64,000 nt of DNA, taken from contig JALDNG010000531.1 of assembly GCA_024349245.1 (NCBI GenBank), positions 61,583-125,582 of the forward strand, given 5' to 3'. Source of the stretch: Neodontobutis hainanensis. Its lineage: Eukaryota > Chordata > Actinopteri > Gobiiformes > Odontobutidae. A program made the translations under genes and the position numbers. The notes below the pieces were generated by a model that saw nothing but the letters and a program-made list of their open reading frames with translations, was not told the origin of the DNA and ran no database searches. Each line of letters starts with the position of its first letter. Within the stretch, counting starts at the first letter, position 1. Positions 13,043 through 26,300 of the stretch are shown here, piece by piece.

Positions 13043-14279
13043 GTATTTTATACATAATAAAACAAATAATTTTTATATTGGCATAAAGCATCAAAAACTA
13101 CTAACTTATATGTAATATAGTTAAAATATTATTATTTGTAAAATTATATATTCGTTTATCTATCACAGATATACAATTAACAATATAAATATGTTGTTCA
13201 TGTTTTATCGATTATAAATAATTTTAATATATAAACTCATAATATAAAAATTTTTTTGTCTCATTTAAAAAGATTACCTAAATATTTTTCATTATATAAA
13301 CAAAAACAATTTTAAAATTATTCTAAAATACACAATGTTGATCTTGTTGTATGGTTTGTGATTTTGTATTGATACTTTCTATTTATTTGTTCAAAACATA
13401 AATAATAATAATAGAATAAGTATATATTGGGCCACTTTCAAGATTTAATAATATTTAATATCATTAATTTTTAAGAAGTTCTTCCATTTAAAATTAATTT
13501 TTAGTTCTTTTGGTATTTACTTTTACATTTAGAGCATTTAAATGAATTTATTTTATTTCATAAATATCTTATTTTCTCCTCACGTTTCAGATATTAAATC
13601 AAGAAATGTATTTTATCTTTGTCATACTAAATTCAATTTTTTGTATGACGAGCGTGAGAAATGTTAGTTTGCTGATTATGCATCATTTATTTTAATGTTG
13701 ATGCTTAACGTTTTTTATTTGAAAATATTATATCATAAAATTTTCAAGAAACAACATTGCTATTTATATTTTGAAATAAAAATTGATCATATTTTATCAT
13801 GATTATTCAATAAACTATTTTCTGTTCTGATTAACCATTAAAGAAAAATATCTTTTGATGTTTCTATTTTTAAATTTTTCAAAAATAAATTACAAAAATG
13901 AAATAAAATGGTTTCAAATAATAATAGAGGGAAGATTTAAGAAATAACAACATGTTCTAATATAATAAATATTTGTATTTAAAATGAAAACAGAGATATG
14001 GTTTATTCTCTCTCTTTGGTACATAAAAAGTTATTAAAATTTTAATGAAAGAATTAATATAACGATATGATCGTTCCGAAAGATTTATAGATCTGCTATC
14101 AAATTTAAAAGTCAATAACAGATTTTGTAGTTTTCGTGATGCAACTAAAAATTATTATTGTGATAATTGCCTTTACGAAACATCAATTATGTGCAGAATA
14201 TGTTGAGAAAATAAATTTTAATGCAAAATAAATTAGAAATGATTTTTTAATCGAAATTCACTGTTTTTACTCAGCGATA
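13043..14279. other. AT-rich non-coding DNA, possible truncated third repeat unit at its start
   Basis: Apart from about 25 bp resembling the beginning of the direct-repeat unit at 13053-13073, I see only A/T-rich sequence with no sustained reading frame. Confidence 0.5.
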
Positions 14280-15045
14280 AAGATGCACTTACAAAACATG
14301 CATAGAGTATAGACAATATAAGTTATAAAATGGATACCATACTCTGAGATTGTAAAATAACGATCGTAAAGAAAAAAATCTTCGAACATTGATATTAAAA
14401 ATTACCTTTTGTATAAAAAATATCCTATTGGCGTAGAGATAGCTTGGTCGAGTCCTTAATTGATTCGGAATCTTACATACCAGAATCAATTGTCGAGATG
14501 CACAATTGCTGATGAAAAATGCTGCGAAACAGTTTTACAGAGATCGAAACTGTTACCTCTGTTATGATAACGTTTTAAATATTAAATCCAAAATTCGTCA
14601 AGCGTAAATATGCCCGTGAGCGTATCAATGATAGCGTTGGTATTTTAGTTTGAATTTCCGCAATACTAGAGTTATTCCCTTATTAATGTTGCATTCAGAG
14701 ATGCAAAAAATCATGCTTATAATTTTAGTAAATATCAGGCCTGCCTCGACAGTCATAAGAGATGGTAATAGGTTATATAGTTCTTATCAATTCATGAGTT
14801 TAACTATCAAACATTATATCATAGTCTCTATTTCGGAAACCCTCAAACTGGTACTCTCGCAAATTAAAGAATAGAAATGGTACCATAACAAACGGCAAAA
14901 GTCTGACACTTATAATATTGATGAAAGGCTATATTTACGCTTGAGGAAATGTTTGTTGAAAAAATAGTTGAACGAAAACTGTTAGTTTATTCGAAAACTT
15001 TTAAAATCTTAATTCACAGAGATGATATTAAGAAAAACAATTTTA
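14280..15045 (+). pseudogene. ISXO2-like (IS1595/Merlin-type) transposase fossil
   Basis: Read across frames, conserved blocks of the ISXO2-like DDE transposase occur in the right order on the plus strand. First come the remnants of the N-terminal region: KITIVKKKIFEH near 14355-14392, then PESIVEMHNC near 14482-14511, where relatives have a TIVDWxNxCRE motif. Next is KFVKRKYARER at 14591-14623, the KRKYNRGR block that follows the first catalytic Asp. NIRPASTVIRDG at 14731-14766 is next, corresponding to the xxSDGW block with the second Asp kept. YHSLYFGNPQTGTLAN at 14817-14864, then RIEMV, correspond to the NHSxxFVxPxTGAHTxxIExxW block. The C-terminal part may continue as EMFVEKIVERKLLVYSK up to about 15045. 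At least three frame changes and several stops show it is dead. No inverted repeats were identified, so element ends are unknown. Known members are cut-and-paste transposases; Merlin is their eukaryotic branch. Confidence 0.72.
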
Positions 15046-17095
15046 ATATGAAATTTCTTGATTATTCGACTTATTTGAACATTTATTTTTCATTAAAATT
15101 GTTAATTATATCTTATGGATCTGTTTCTTATTTTATAATAATAAAATTACATCGCAATATGTTTTTCATGATGATTTGTTTCATGCTTTTTATGATATAT
15201 TTACCGATATTTTAATTCCAACAGCTATCTATATTCGTGTAAAAATGATACGAAAATTGAAAAAATGTTTAATATATTTTTAAAAATGAGATTTATTTGG
15301 AAATATACACATAAATCATGTTTTTAATTAAGGTTTTAACGAAATAGTCCTGTGCTCATTATGTGAAATATATCTTAAGATCTCTAGAAAACCTTTTACA
15401 AATCACAGATAAATAAAACAGCATTCATTTAGTCTATGAAATATATTAATTAAGATTATATTTTAAAAAATATTTTCAGTATCCGGAAATTAACTTTTTT
15501 TTATATTATTATCATAAATATAAAATAAACAATTATAATAAAAACATATTTAAAATATCATTTAATTTCAAAAAAGTAAAATTCAATATATCATATAGTT
15601 TAACATAGTTTACTTATTTAATCGAATGATAAATTTATCAATTTCCTATATTACATATTTAAATAGAGATGTTTGGACAAGTTAAAAGTTATTCGATATA
15701 TTATGACTATTATATAGATTTAAGATATAAAACTTATTTAATTTTATAAATATTTTGAAATAACATAATGAGAAGAATTAAATAGTTAAAATAAAATTCA
15801 TGAATTAAGTAATTTATTTATAATCTAAATCAGATGGTCAAATTTAAAATGATGATTTATACATGAGATATTTTTAATAATCATAGGAAATAAGAATTTA
15901 TTTTAATATTATTTATATATTTCGCAATATGTGTTATGTACAAAGTTTATTTTTAATTAAAAAAATAATTGAAAATACAATCATAATTAGCTCAAATATT
16001 TATTCATGTAAAAATAATTTTTTCATTGAAACGTTTATCATTTAAATAAATTCAACATCATATTTAAATATTTGACATTATGAATGTCTATATAGTATGT
16101 CATACATATAAGTCGTTATCTGATAAAAATTTTCTAATTATTGAAGATACAAAATAAATATTTGAGTATAAGTCTGTTTTTAATTCAAGAAAATATTTTT
16201 ATATTAATTATCATTCAAAATAAAATTATTACACAAGTTTAATAATTGTAAAAATTTTGTTTTAATTTCATCAATTACCGTTTATTGTATTTTTTAATAT
16301 ATTAATGTATAATATATTCAGATATTTATTCGAACATAAAAATTATGATTAAATATTTGCATTTGAATTTTATCCATTATAAACTCTCTTTTAACATAAT
16401 ATCTTTGGTATACTATAATTTAATAAAATATATTTAAATAAATTATAATATATAAAATGTTTTTGTAAAAATTAGTTCATAATATATCGTAAATATAAAA
16501 CATAGTATTTTTTATTAACTAACTTTATCATATTTTTTAAATATTAAATTTTCGCTTAAATCAATTTGATAGATATGATTAATACTATCACAGAATAGTT
16601 GATTTAAAAATTAATTTTATCTTCAGGGTATTGTATTTTTCGAAAAATAAAATGTTTTTAAATTGTTTCTATTATAGTGATAACGCCTTACTATGGGTAC
16701 ATATAGATATATGCAAATGAGAAATTTACAAATTTTCAACATTTAATCTTAAAATTTATAATAAAATTGTTTTGATGTTAATTTCAAATTTTGATAAAAT
16801 TTCTTCAAAACTTTAAAAATTTACAGAGACGAATAAATAAATATAATGCCAACAAAATATTTTTGAATATTATTTCTCTTCATTATTTATAGTAATGATT
16901 ATTAAAATAATCTTAATATCATTTAATAAATTATAATTACTTTGAATGAAAATTACATACTTTTTATCTTAAAATATCAAGTTTCTAAATACTATATTTG
17001 TAATATTATAACGTCAAAAATCTTTTCGTTTTAAGAAGATTTAAAATATATCAAAGTAAAATAAAAACGATAATTTAATTTACAAAATTTGTGTT
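15046..17095. other. AT-rich non-coding DNA
   Basis: No gene, repeat family or RNA recognised. An open frame runs on from the ISXO2-like fossil to 15215 but becomes hydrophobic, low-complexity sequence with no family resemblance. Confidence 0.5.
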
Positions 17096-17115
17096 TATAT
17101 ATATATATATATTTA
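17096..17115. repeat. (TA)n microsatellite
   Basis: Uninterrupted alternating T and A for about 20 bp, self-complementary. Confidence 0.8.
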
Positions 17116-19439
17116 TGTTTTGTTGTATCTAATTTCATGTAATTACGTTTATGGTTATGTTTTTAAATAAAATCAAGATAAATAAATTTTTATAAATTAT
17201 CAAAATTATTGTGTTTATAAACCTCATTCAGAAATTATATTTTAAAATGTTATTCATCAATAAAAAAGTATTACAAAGAACTTCGATATGAAAATTAATT
17301 CAAATGTCAACATTATTATTATGAATAATTTAATAAACATTAAACAAAATATGATTTGACTCTATTTTTATAATTTAAGAAATATATTTATTTTTAATTG
17401 TATTCAAAATATTTTCAGTTTCAGTGATAGCGATTAATATGGTTTAAATATCTCATACTTCAGAAAATTATATGTTAAATAATAAATCTGTTTTCATGAC
17501 AAAAAATGATAAAATCTTAACTAAATCATTTTCTTTTTAAAAATAATTTTATCGATAGTCATTTCTAAAAACTAATATTTGATGTCATATGGTAATCTGT
17601 TCTTAATTTTCAGTATTTGTTATTTAAATATTTTATTTTTATATAATTGTTAATATTTTAGAAATACATTTCATATATCAAATATAAATATTCACTTGAA
17701 CATTTATCAATCATTTCTATAAATAACAATGTAAATTATGTGAAAGTAATTTCAACGATACGTTGAACAGAAAATAAAGGGATAAGCTAATTGTGAAAAA
17801 ATTTATCCAAAAATATGTCTGAATTATGTTATTAAATACGATATTGACCTCTATGTTTGATTATTTTCAAAATCAAACTTTATTCGTTTCTTTCGAAAGA
17901 CAATTAACAAAAGTTATTCTTTTATTCCATATAAATACAATATATGTAGGTTTTTGAAAACTATTTATAAAATATTATGAATTAGATTAAATAAGAAAAG
18001 TAAATTCTTAAAATATTATCCCTGATATAGTGTTTCAGATATTAAATTGGTTTCTTTAAACTTGAATATGCTTGTACATAAATTTATACTCAGTTTTTAA
18101 TCAAAAAGTTTCAGCTAGATGATTTATTTTAAAAATTTTCTGATAAATAATCTTTCGAATGTAAAGTAATCTCTAATTATATAATAACATATATATATAT
18201 ATATGTGTGTGTTTCAGTAGTACGATATTAATTTAATACCAAGTCTCATATTATTTCCATTTATAGAAATTTTATACATGGTTATCTGATTTTAATTTAT
18301 TTAAAAATTATTTAAATTTATTCATTGTTTTCACATCGAGATAGATTTTATTTTATATTTTTAATATAATATATTTTATAATATTAAAAAACATAAAAAT
18401 TTAAAGATGAAAAGATAATCCAAATATTCTCTCTATATTTTTTTAATTCACTTATAAATCTTTTTGTTAGATCATTTTAATGTATATATATTTCTTTTTT
18501 ATAATATTGAATTAAAATTTGTTTATATTGTTAAATTATTTGTTTACATTAATCTTTAATTATATTAATGCAATTTGATAAATTATTTTATTCATAACGG
18601 CTTTTTGATAATATAGAAATGATTTTCTCAATAATAACATTCAATATTTATCTTTTTGATAATTTCTGGTTATGATATTATATCTTATAACAAATTACAA
18701 ATCAATATGAAGAATTTTTAATTTTGTCTTAGATGAATGCTGTAATAAAAATTATATGAAGTGTTCTTGCATTTCTCTGACAAATTTCAAATACTTTTTA
18801 TTCATATTGATGCAAATAACTGTCGCATAACTGATTTTAATTTTTAGCTCTTGAAATGCTTCATATCAGTACTTAAATTTTGTAGACTGATACATAAAAA
18901 TAAATCCTAATATTATCATCAATATATAAAAATGATAATTTAAATGTGTTTCATGATTTTTATATAATATAAACATATAATTTCTGGTTATAATTTAAAA
19001 ATTTTAAAAATTGATGTTTCATTGACAGAATAAGGTGATATCTAAATTTTAGCTGTTAAAAATTGATTTTAAATATTTGTTAATTTTGTTAAATTTTTTT
19101 GTTTTTAACAATAAATTTAAAAATGTAGAGTCTAAATAATATAATAGTTAAATTTTAAATAAATTGTAAAACTAAATATCTTGTTAATAGATAAGAGAAA
19201 TTTAAAACTAATATAAATGTTAATAATATTTCAATTAAAACTAAAACTAAAGTACTTTTCAAATTGACATGGTATAGAGCTACAGCAGTCATAAACACGT
19301 AGTTTCAATAACTGGTTCAACTTTGGCATAGATTGATGCATACAATAAATTCTCAGTATAAATTGTGCTCTTTACAAATAAAATTTTTTTAGAAACATTT
19401 CATGAATTTTCATTGTGTAAAACTAAAACATGGAAAAAA
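17116..19439. other. AT-rich non-coding DNA with one compound microsatellite
   Basis: Apart from the AT/GT microsatellite at 18189-18213, listed separately, nothing beyond A/T-rich sequence is visible. Confidence 0.5.
18189..18213. repeat. Compound (AT)n(GT)n microsatellite
   Basis: Eight or so AT units run directly into four GT units. It is likely to be polymorphic in length. Confidence 0.8.
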
Positions 19440-20330
19440 ACTGGGTTAATTATATCAATCATTAATAATATATGTAGTTCTTGCTACTCATTTAGATGCA
19501 GTTAGAAAATAATTCAATGTTTAGATCAGAATGATTCCATGACCTAATATTCTCTGCATTGTTCCATTCCGCTTCCTTGAACATGTTTGTTCAAAATTAG
19601 ACAGAAACTCTATTGTCCTAGAATGTTCAAGGATGTTTTCAACTAATGTAAGAAAACAACATATAACATCTGATGAATGAAACATAGCTAAAACAGGTAA
19701 GCAGCGAGCACCTACTCGAATGCTTACATAATTCGCACAATCCATTTTTATGAATATGTATTTCAATTTTCAAGTGACACTTTATACTTTATGAAATCAA
19801 AAACTACCTTAAATATTAGAGAGAGAATATTCTGATCAAATTGCACTAATATCTCAAAGCAAGATATCAATTATTGTTCTCTGCATTGCAATCAATAGAA
19901 TTTTATCATAATTGCATCCATGAAGCAATCTTATCTGTTCTTCTCTGGGATTGTGAAGGGCATCATATTTTGGAAGTATTTAGACGAATGCACGAGTTCT
20001 ATAAGAATTTTGTATAATTATCAAAATATCGTTTTTACCACCTAGAATGTTCAATTCGCTATCCAAATTTTAGCTTAAGATAAACCATAATAAAGCTCAT
20101 TATTGCAAATGATGACAATTTTATTATGTTTCCAAGTAAAATTAAAAATTATACATCACTGTAAGTCAAGAATATTGAATTTCATACTTAATAGAAGAGA
20201 GTAATTGATATCGGTGATTCAGCCTGATGATTATGACGATTTATAAGCAGTGTCTTTTAAGAGACCTTTGTTTTTCAATGTCCATAGATGTGCTTGACAT
20301 AAGGTTTGTACATTCAGATCATATGATAAG
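19440..20330 (-). pseudogene. MULE (Mutator-like) transposase fossil with FLYWCH-like zinc finger
   Basis: Read on the minus strand across frames, blocks of a MULE transposase appear in the expected order. A FLYWCH-type finger remnant ends in INRHNHQAESP (about 20212-20245). The start of the DDE domain reads IWIAN.TF.VVKTIF (about 20022-20071), where relatives have an (I/A)DGTFK motif; the first catalytic Asp appears as Asn. MMPFTIPEKNR (about 19955) fits the PLVFALLPNKT block. The best-kept part is the open frame 19521-19766: CLPVLAMFHSSDVICCFLTL corresponds to the LPALAFVPxxDVxxxFxxL block and FLSNFEQTC to the YFExTWIG block. WNHSDLN and ARTTYIIND (19540-19460) correspond to the WN..D and RTNNxxEGWH region. 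Many stops and shifts. The zinc finger would bind element DNA and the DDE domain would catalyse transposition. Ends were not found. Confidence 0.6.
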
Positions 20331-23300
20331 AGATTCAAAGTTAAATTTTCAGCAACTCTGTATTTAATCTAAGCCGAAGCATGATCTCAAAAATGTTCTC
20401 CAATTACGAGTAAAGTGAGTTGAATGAAACAGTCACTCACATCTTCATCACTAATATTTATTATCTAGGCATGATATTTTTTTCTAGTGTCATTAGCAAC
20501 TAAATTCAAGTATATGATTGCGTATTTTTTGAATTTTCAATCAATTTAATTGCTTGTATTAAAAAGACTGCATGCTTTTTGATGTAATTCGAAATGTTAG
20601 TTTTCTTTCAAGAATTGTGATATTTATTTTATAGAAATGGAAATTTTTTATAAATTACCCCTTAGGAAAACCTCGAAAGATGAAGAAATCTTTCTTACTT
20701 CATTTTATATCTTTTATTTTAATAATCACCGAGGATTAGGAAAAGCAGGATAGCAATATAACCTTGATGATGATTTTAATTTAATTCTTTAATGAAGATT
20801 TTTATCGCTTAGCGTTCTCATTTCAGTTTTATTTTAATTTGTTAAAGGGATTGTCGAGTTAGTATATTAAACAATGATAAAACAAATTATTAAGTGCAAC
20901 CTAACATATTTTGAATGAACCTTTATCCATAATATAATTATTTTTATATTGTGAATTTTTTCGAATAGCAATGAATTTTTATGTATATGTTATCTAAATA
21001 TGAGATAATTATGTGATGAAGTCAAAAATAAAAATAAGCTTTAATTTACATCATTAAATATATTTAATATCTTTTGAAAAACATGTCTTGGAAAAATATA
21101 AAAATCTATCCTTAGTTTTATCTATAATGTTTAAATGAGTATAATTTTAAAATACCGCAGACAAAATTTAAGAATATATTTATCACAAGTGATAACAGAT
21201 ATTATTCATATATTCTGCATTTTATTTCATGTTTTGACATAAAAAATATTTTGTATTATAATTCTTGAAAATTTAAATTTTATAACTTATATATTAACAA
21301 TCGTTTCGAAATATTCCGTTTATAAACATCCATCAAATTTTTTTGAAATGAAATGTAAAATTATCAATATATTTATTGAAGAAAGTTTGCACAAAATTTG
21401 TTTTCTTAAGAATGAATATTTCATTAATTTTGAAATTTTTTGAGGTAGATATATTTTTATACCGTGATTCTTTTTAAATATCGTTCGTATATTTCAATAT
21501 TTTTGAATCAAAAATCAAAATTTTTGATTAACTTTATATTTATATTCCATGTTTATTATTTTGAAATTACTTTTATGGTATATTTAGAGGGTAAAAATGT
21601 TTTTATATCATATGACTTTTAATTAAAATAAAAAGCTTTTGGATTATAAATCATCATTTATAATTTTAGAAAAGTTCATTTTTTTGAAAATGATTATAAA
21701 ATTGAATTGTATTTTGAGAATAATACCAAAAATATATAATTTTGATATAATACTATGAATAAAGATTTTATTCGATAATTTAGAACATTTAAATGATATT
21801 TAAACTATCATTTGCTTTTTGTCATGGCATCTATTAGCCATTTTTTATATTATGTTCAGATAATAAATTTTGTAATTTTTCATTGATTCTGAAATAGAAT
21901 CCTCGAAGAAAGATATGGGCACTTTTGAGCTAATTTGATTATGAAATATTAGTTTTGTTTATAATTTATAAAGAACTGTTTTTTATTGTTAAGACATTAT
22001 AAGAGTCTTTTTTATTAGTAAGTGAAAAAAAAAATTTTTCTTTTACAAAATCAAAGATAAATCCATATTTAGACAGAAAACCCATTTTTATACATTATAT
22101 ATGCTTCTAAAATTAATAAATAGACATTCATATACTTCAAAAATAATCAAGTACTATAATCTTTTATTTTAAATAAACAAAATTTTAATGAAATAATACT
22201 CTTATGATAGTTTTTAAAACTTCTAAAACAATTTAATGTGCGATGTAGTATAAATTATTATTTACGGTATTGCAGATATTAATGGGAAATATCATAAATG
22301 GAGCGTGACATATAATATTTTAAAAGATTATATTAAATGTTACAATTATTTTAAATTTCTCTTTTCTATAGAATTATAAGATCAATATAATATCTCGTAA
22401 CGTTAAAAAATTTTAAATTTTTAATATTTAACATGTGTTTCAGTTTAAAAATTATATTATTTATTAAAGCAACAATCATTAGTTATTCATGTATGTATCA
22501 TACATATTAGTCTTGATTATTTCTCTTGTTTTATACCTAATAACAATTCATTTATTACTTTAATTTAGATGATCACTGATATTACAGGTAAAGAATATTC
22601 AACGTTTATTTTCTTTAATCATTTAAATAATATTACAGAGTACTCTTTAATCGAAAAAGCCTTTTTGATATATATCCTGGAAAATTTAAATTCATTGAAA
22701 GCAACAATAAAAAATAAATAATGCAATTCTATAACATATGTAGCGTTAAATTTTGAAATAAGAATAAAATATGAAATGAATTTTAAAAATGTTTAATTAG
22801 TTGGAATATGAAAATAAATAGATCAAAAAACTAAAAGATTTAAAAATTATATACATATATATATCAATTTGATTTAAAAATCTCACTCGATTCAGATATT
22901 CATTAAAATGATATCGATAAATAACAGGATATACTTTAGTAAAAATACTTTTTTAGATTAATGCTAGTATATATGCATTTAAGAATATTCAAAAAGTGAT
23001 AAAAGAGAACTGCGGTTGTGTTTAAATTTTTTGAAACATATATCATTGTATTTTTTTATATGAAAATATTTTAATGACTTTAACAAGGCAATTAATAAAT
23101 TGCTAGTAGTCTGCTAACTTTTATACTCTTCATTTAATCCAAATTCTTACAAATATATAAAACTTATCCCAATTATATGAAAAACAGTGATAAATAACAA
23201 ATTATTGAAAATATGAATTTAACGCATTCACCTTTCTTTTCGATCCTTCGAAATCTAACGTTTACGTTCGACTTATTGAGCATTCATTCTTTTTTTCCTT

Positions 23301-26300
23301 AAATATAACATAATGTTTACAAAAGAACAATTTTAAAGCAGAATATAATGGTTAATTGCGAAAATAAAATATATATTCACCAAAAAATAAAATTTAAATC
23401 ACTTTTGTTTATAAAAATTTAAAACATATTATGAAAACCGATGTATATAAAAAAAAGTAAAAGTAATGAATCAATTTCATTATTTATACATAGATAAAAA
23501 GATTGAGAACTAATATATTTGTTTTAGATTACATAGACATTTATCATTAAAAAATGAATGAAATATCTGAAATAGAATATAATCATCATAGAAAAACTAT
23601 TCATAAATTTAATTTGTAAATTATTTCTGTCAATTATTAGATTTTACGTCGTTTTATTTAATATATACTTTCAATTATAATTTATATTATTTAATATAAT
23701 ATAAATCAGTTATATCTATTTTCATGAAACAAGATATCAAAATAAATATTGAAAATTTATAATCAATATATATATTTGCAATGGTTTATATAATAAAAAT
23801 ATAATGCAAGTCTTAAATCATTTTGTTCTTCTAATATATATACATTTTTTAATTGAATTATTTTACATATAAAAAAATATCGATATGTAAATATTCTTGA
23901 GACGATCGTGTCAATATTTCAATAATTCTGTATATTAAATGTATTTTGATTTTTGATGGACATAATATAATTTAAATCTTGTCAATTCTATGATATGTAT
24001 CAAATATAGAGAGAAAAACTGCATTTAAATTTTTATGTGAATATCTTTTCTTCACCTTTTTTCATTCTATGGCTTACCTTTAAAATATATATTAAAAGCT
24101 AAAAAAAATTAAAATAATTCAATAAAACTTAATATGAATTAGATTCTAAATTTCTGGTAAGTAAATAATTTGATCGAGATATATTTGATTTAAGCAGATT
24201 TGATTTGTTCAATTATACCTTCGAAAGATTAATTTACGCTATTTTATCAAAATATTTATCGTATAATGTCAACTGTTTCAAAATAATTTATTGATTATAC
24301 GAGAAGCATATAAATTTCCTGATAATTTGAAAAAGAAATAATTAAATGTACACTTAATTTAACCTTAAAAATTAAAATATCATTGTGACATAAATTCAAT
24401 AAAATTATCGTCTTGATAAAAATATTTAAAGTATAATATCGACTATCTCAATGAGTTGTGAGATCATAAAGAATGAATATGTACTTTATATTGTTGACTA
24501 GATAAAAGAGAATGTTTTATAGTTATTATATGATTTAATATTTCTACAGAACGTATTCTCAAATAATTTAATTTTTAAATATTTTCTAATCACGACATGT
24601 TAACGTGATATTCAGAGCTCTAACATTTGATAATTATCATGTATTAAATTGCATCTTTAAAAATTTAAATTTTTATAACGTCATGATAGCTTGATATTTT
24701 TTTCTATGCTTTCAAATAAGAATTTTAAATTAATAAGCATGCAAAATAGTTTTAATTGTCTAAAAAATCAAACATGAACCCATAATTTAAAGTTTATAAG
24801 TTATCTAAATATTATGCCTTATATTTAACAATTGAAAAAAAGAAATTATATCCTAAAAGATGGTTCATTATGTCAATATATTCAATTATTTTTATAAATT
24901 GTGATAAATATACGATTTAATATTTAATTATATACAGAAATAAAATTATATTTATAAGATTAGATAAAATATTATGTCAAATTACAAACATCTTATTAAG
25001 AGATTCTTTATTTTGGTAAATATCAATTTCGAAGTTTAAAATATGCAATAAAACTTCAATTTTTTCAAAACAATATAAGAAACATTTTTTTGTAATCTAT
25101 AAGAGAATATAAATATTTTATTCGCAAAAATTCTTTAAAAAGATAAGATAATTTTCAAAATGAATTCTCATATTTACAATATTATATGTTTATTCAAAAC
25201 GTGCATAAAAGAAGATATTACGAAAAATATATAAAAACTGAAAATATGTAACAAATTGATCAATAAAAAATCTTTACCTCAAGAGAAAACATAAAATAAA
25301 TATTTTAGATTACTTTTCGAAAGATATTAAGATTCTGAAATAAGATATAGCGATAAATTTTTCAATAAAATTCATGATCATTTCAAATTTTAATATAAAT
25401 CGTATTAATTTGATAAAACGTGTTGTTTTTGAAAAATATTCAACAATTTAGAGTTTTTTTGCTTTTAAAATTTTTAGATATATCGAATTATTCAATATTT
25501 AATATTCTTTATATGAACTCAAATAATTTATATAATTTAATAGGAAAGTTAAAATATCAAAAAACTGTTCAAAATTAAATTTATGGAAAATATTAATACA
25601 TTTAATATATATTGAACGTTTGATGATAATTGCAAAATATATTTATTTTAAAAACGAAAAATACAACCTATAAATAATTATTATCATGTTAATTTCGATT
25701 TAAAATTTATAATTTAAAAATTTTACAATTTTAATAAAAATGAAATAATAAATAAGAAATGTTATTTCTCTTAAAAATTATTCCGGAATGTAATATATGT
25801 TTATTAAAAATGTCTTCAAACAAAATTATATTTTTAACTGTTTATTTCGACTAAATTTTTAAAATACAATTAATTTTAAAAGTTTTTGTATTTATATTGA
25901 TTAAATTATAAAAATTCCATTTTAATTATAAAATTTTTGTAAATACGAGGGAGATATCAAATTTTAATGTCATTTATTATTTCAGTTTTCAATCAAATTT
26001 AACAAAATATTGATTTTTTCAGTAAATATTAAGTATGATAGTCTATCTGGCATTATTTTTAAATAAGTTATTAGTTAAATAATAGATTTTTAGATTTCCA
26101 TGTCATTCATATTTTGGAAAATAAGATATCATGCAATTCATATGTTATCAGTCCCCATCATTTTATATCTAGCAATTGAAATCTGTTTAATATATTTCGG
26201 CATAATAGAGAATATAGAATTTAAATTTTGTTCATCATAATTTAGAGATTAGATTTAATTCTTTTTATTTGTATGTATTTTTAACCATTATGTCAATTAA

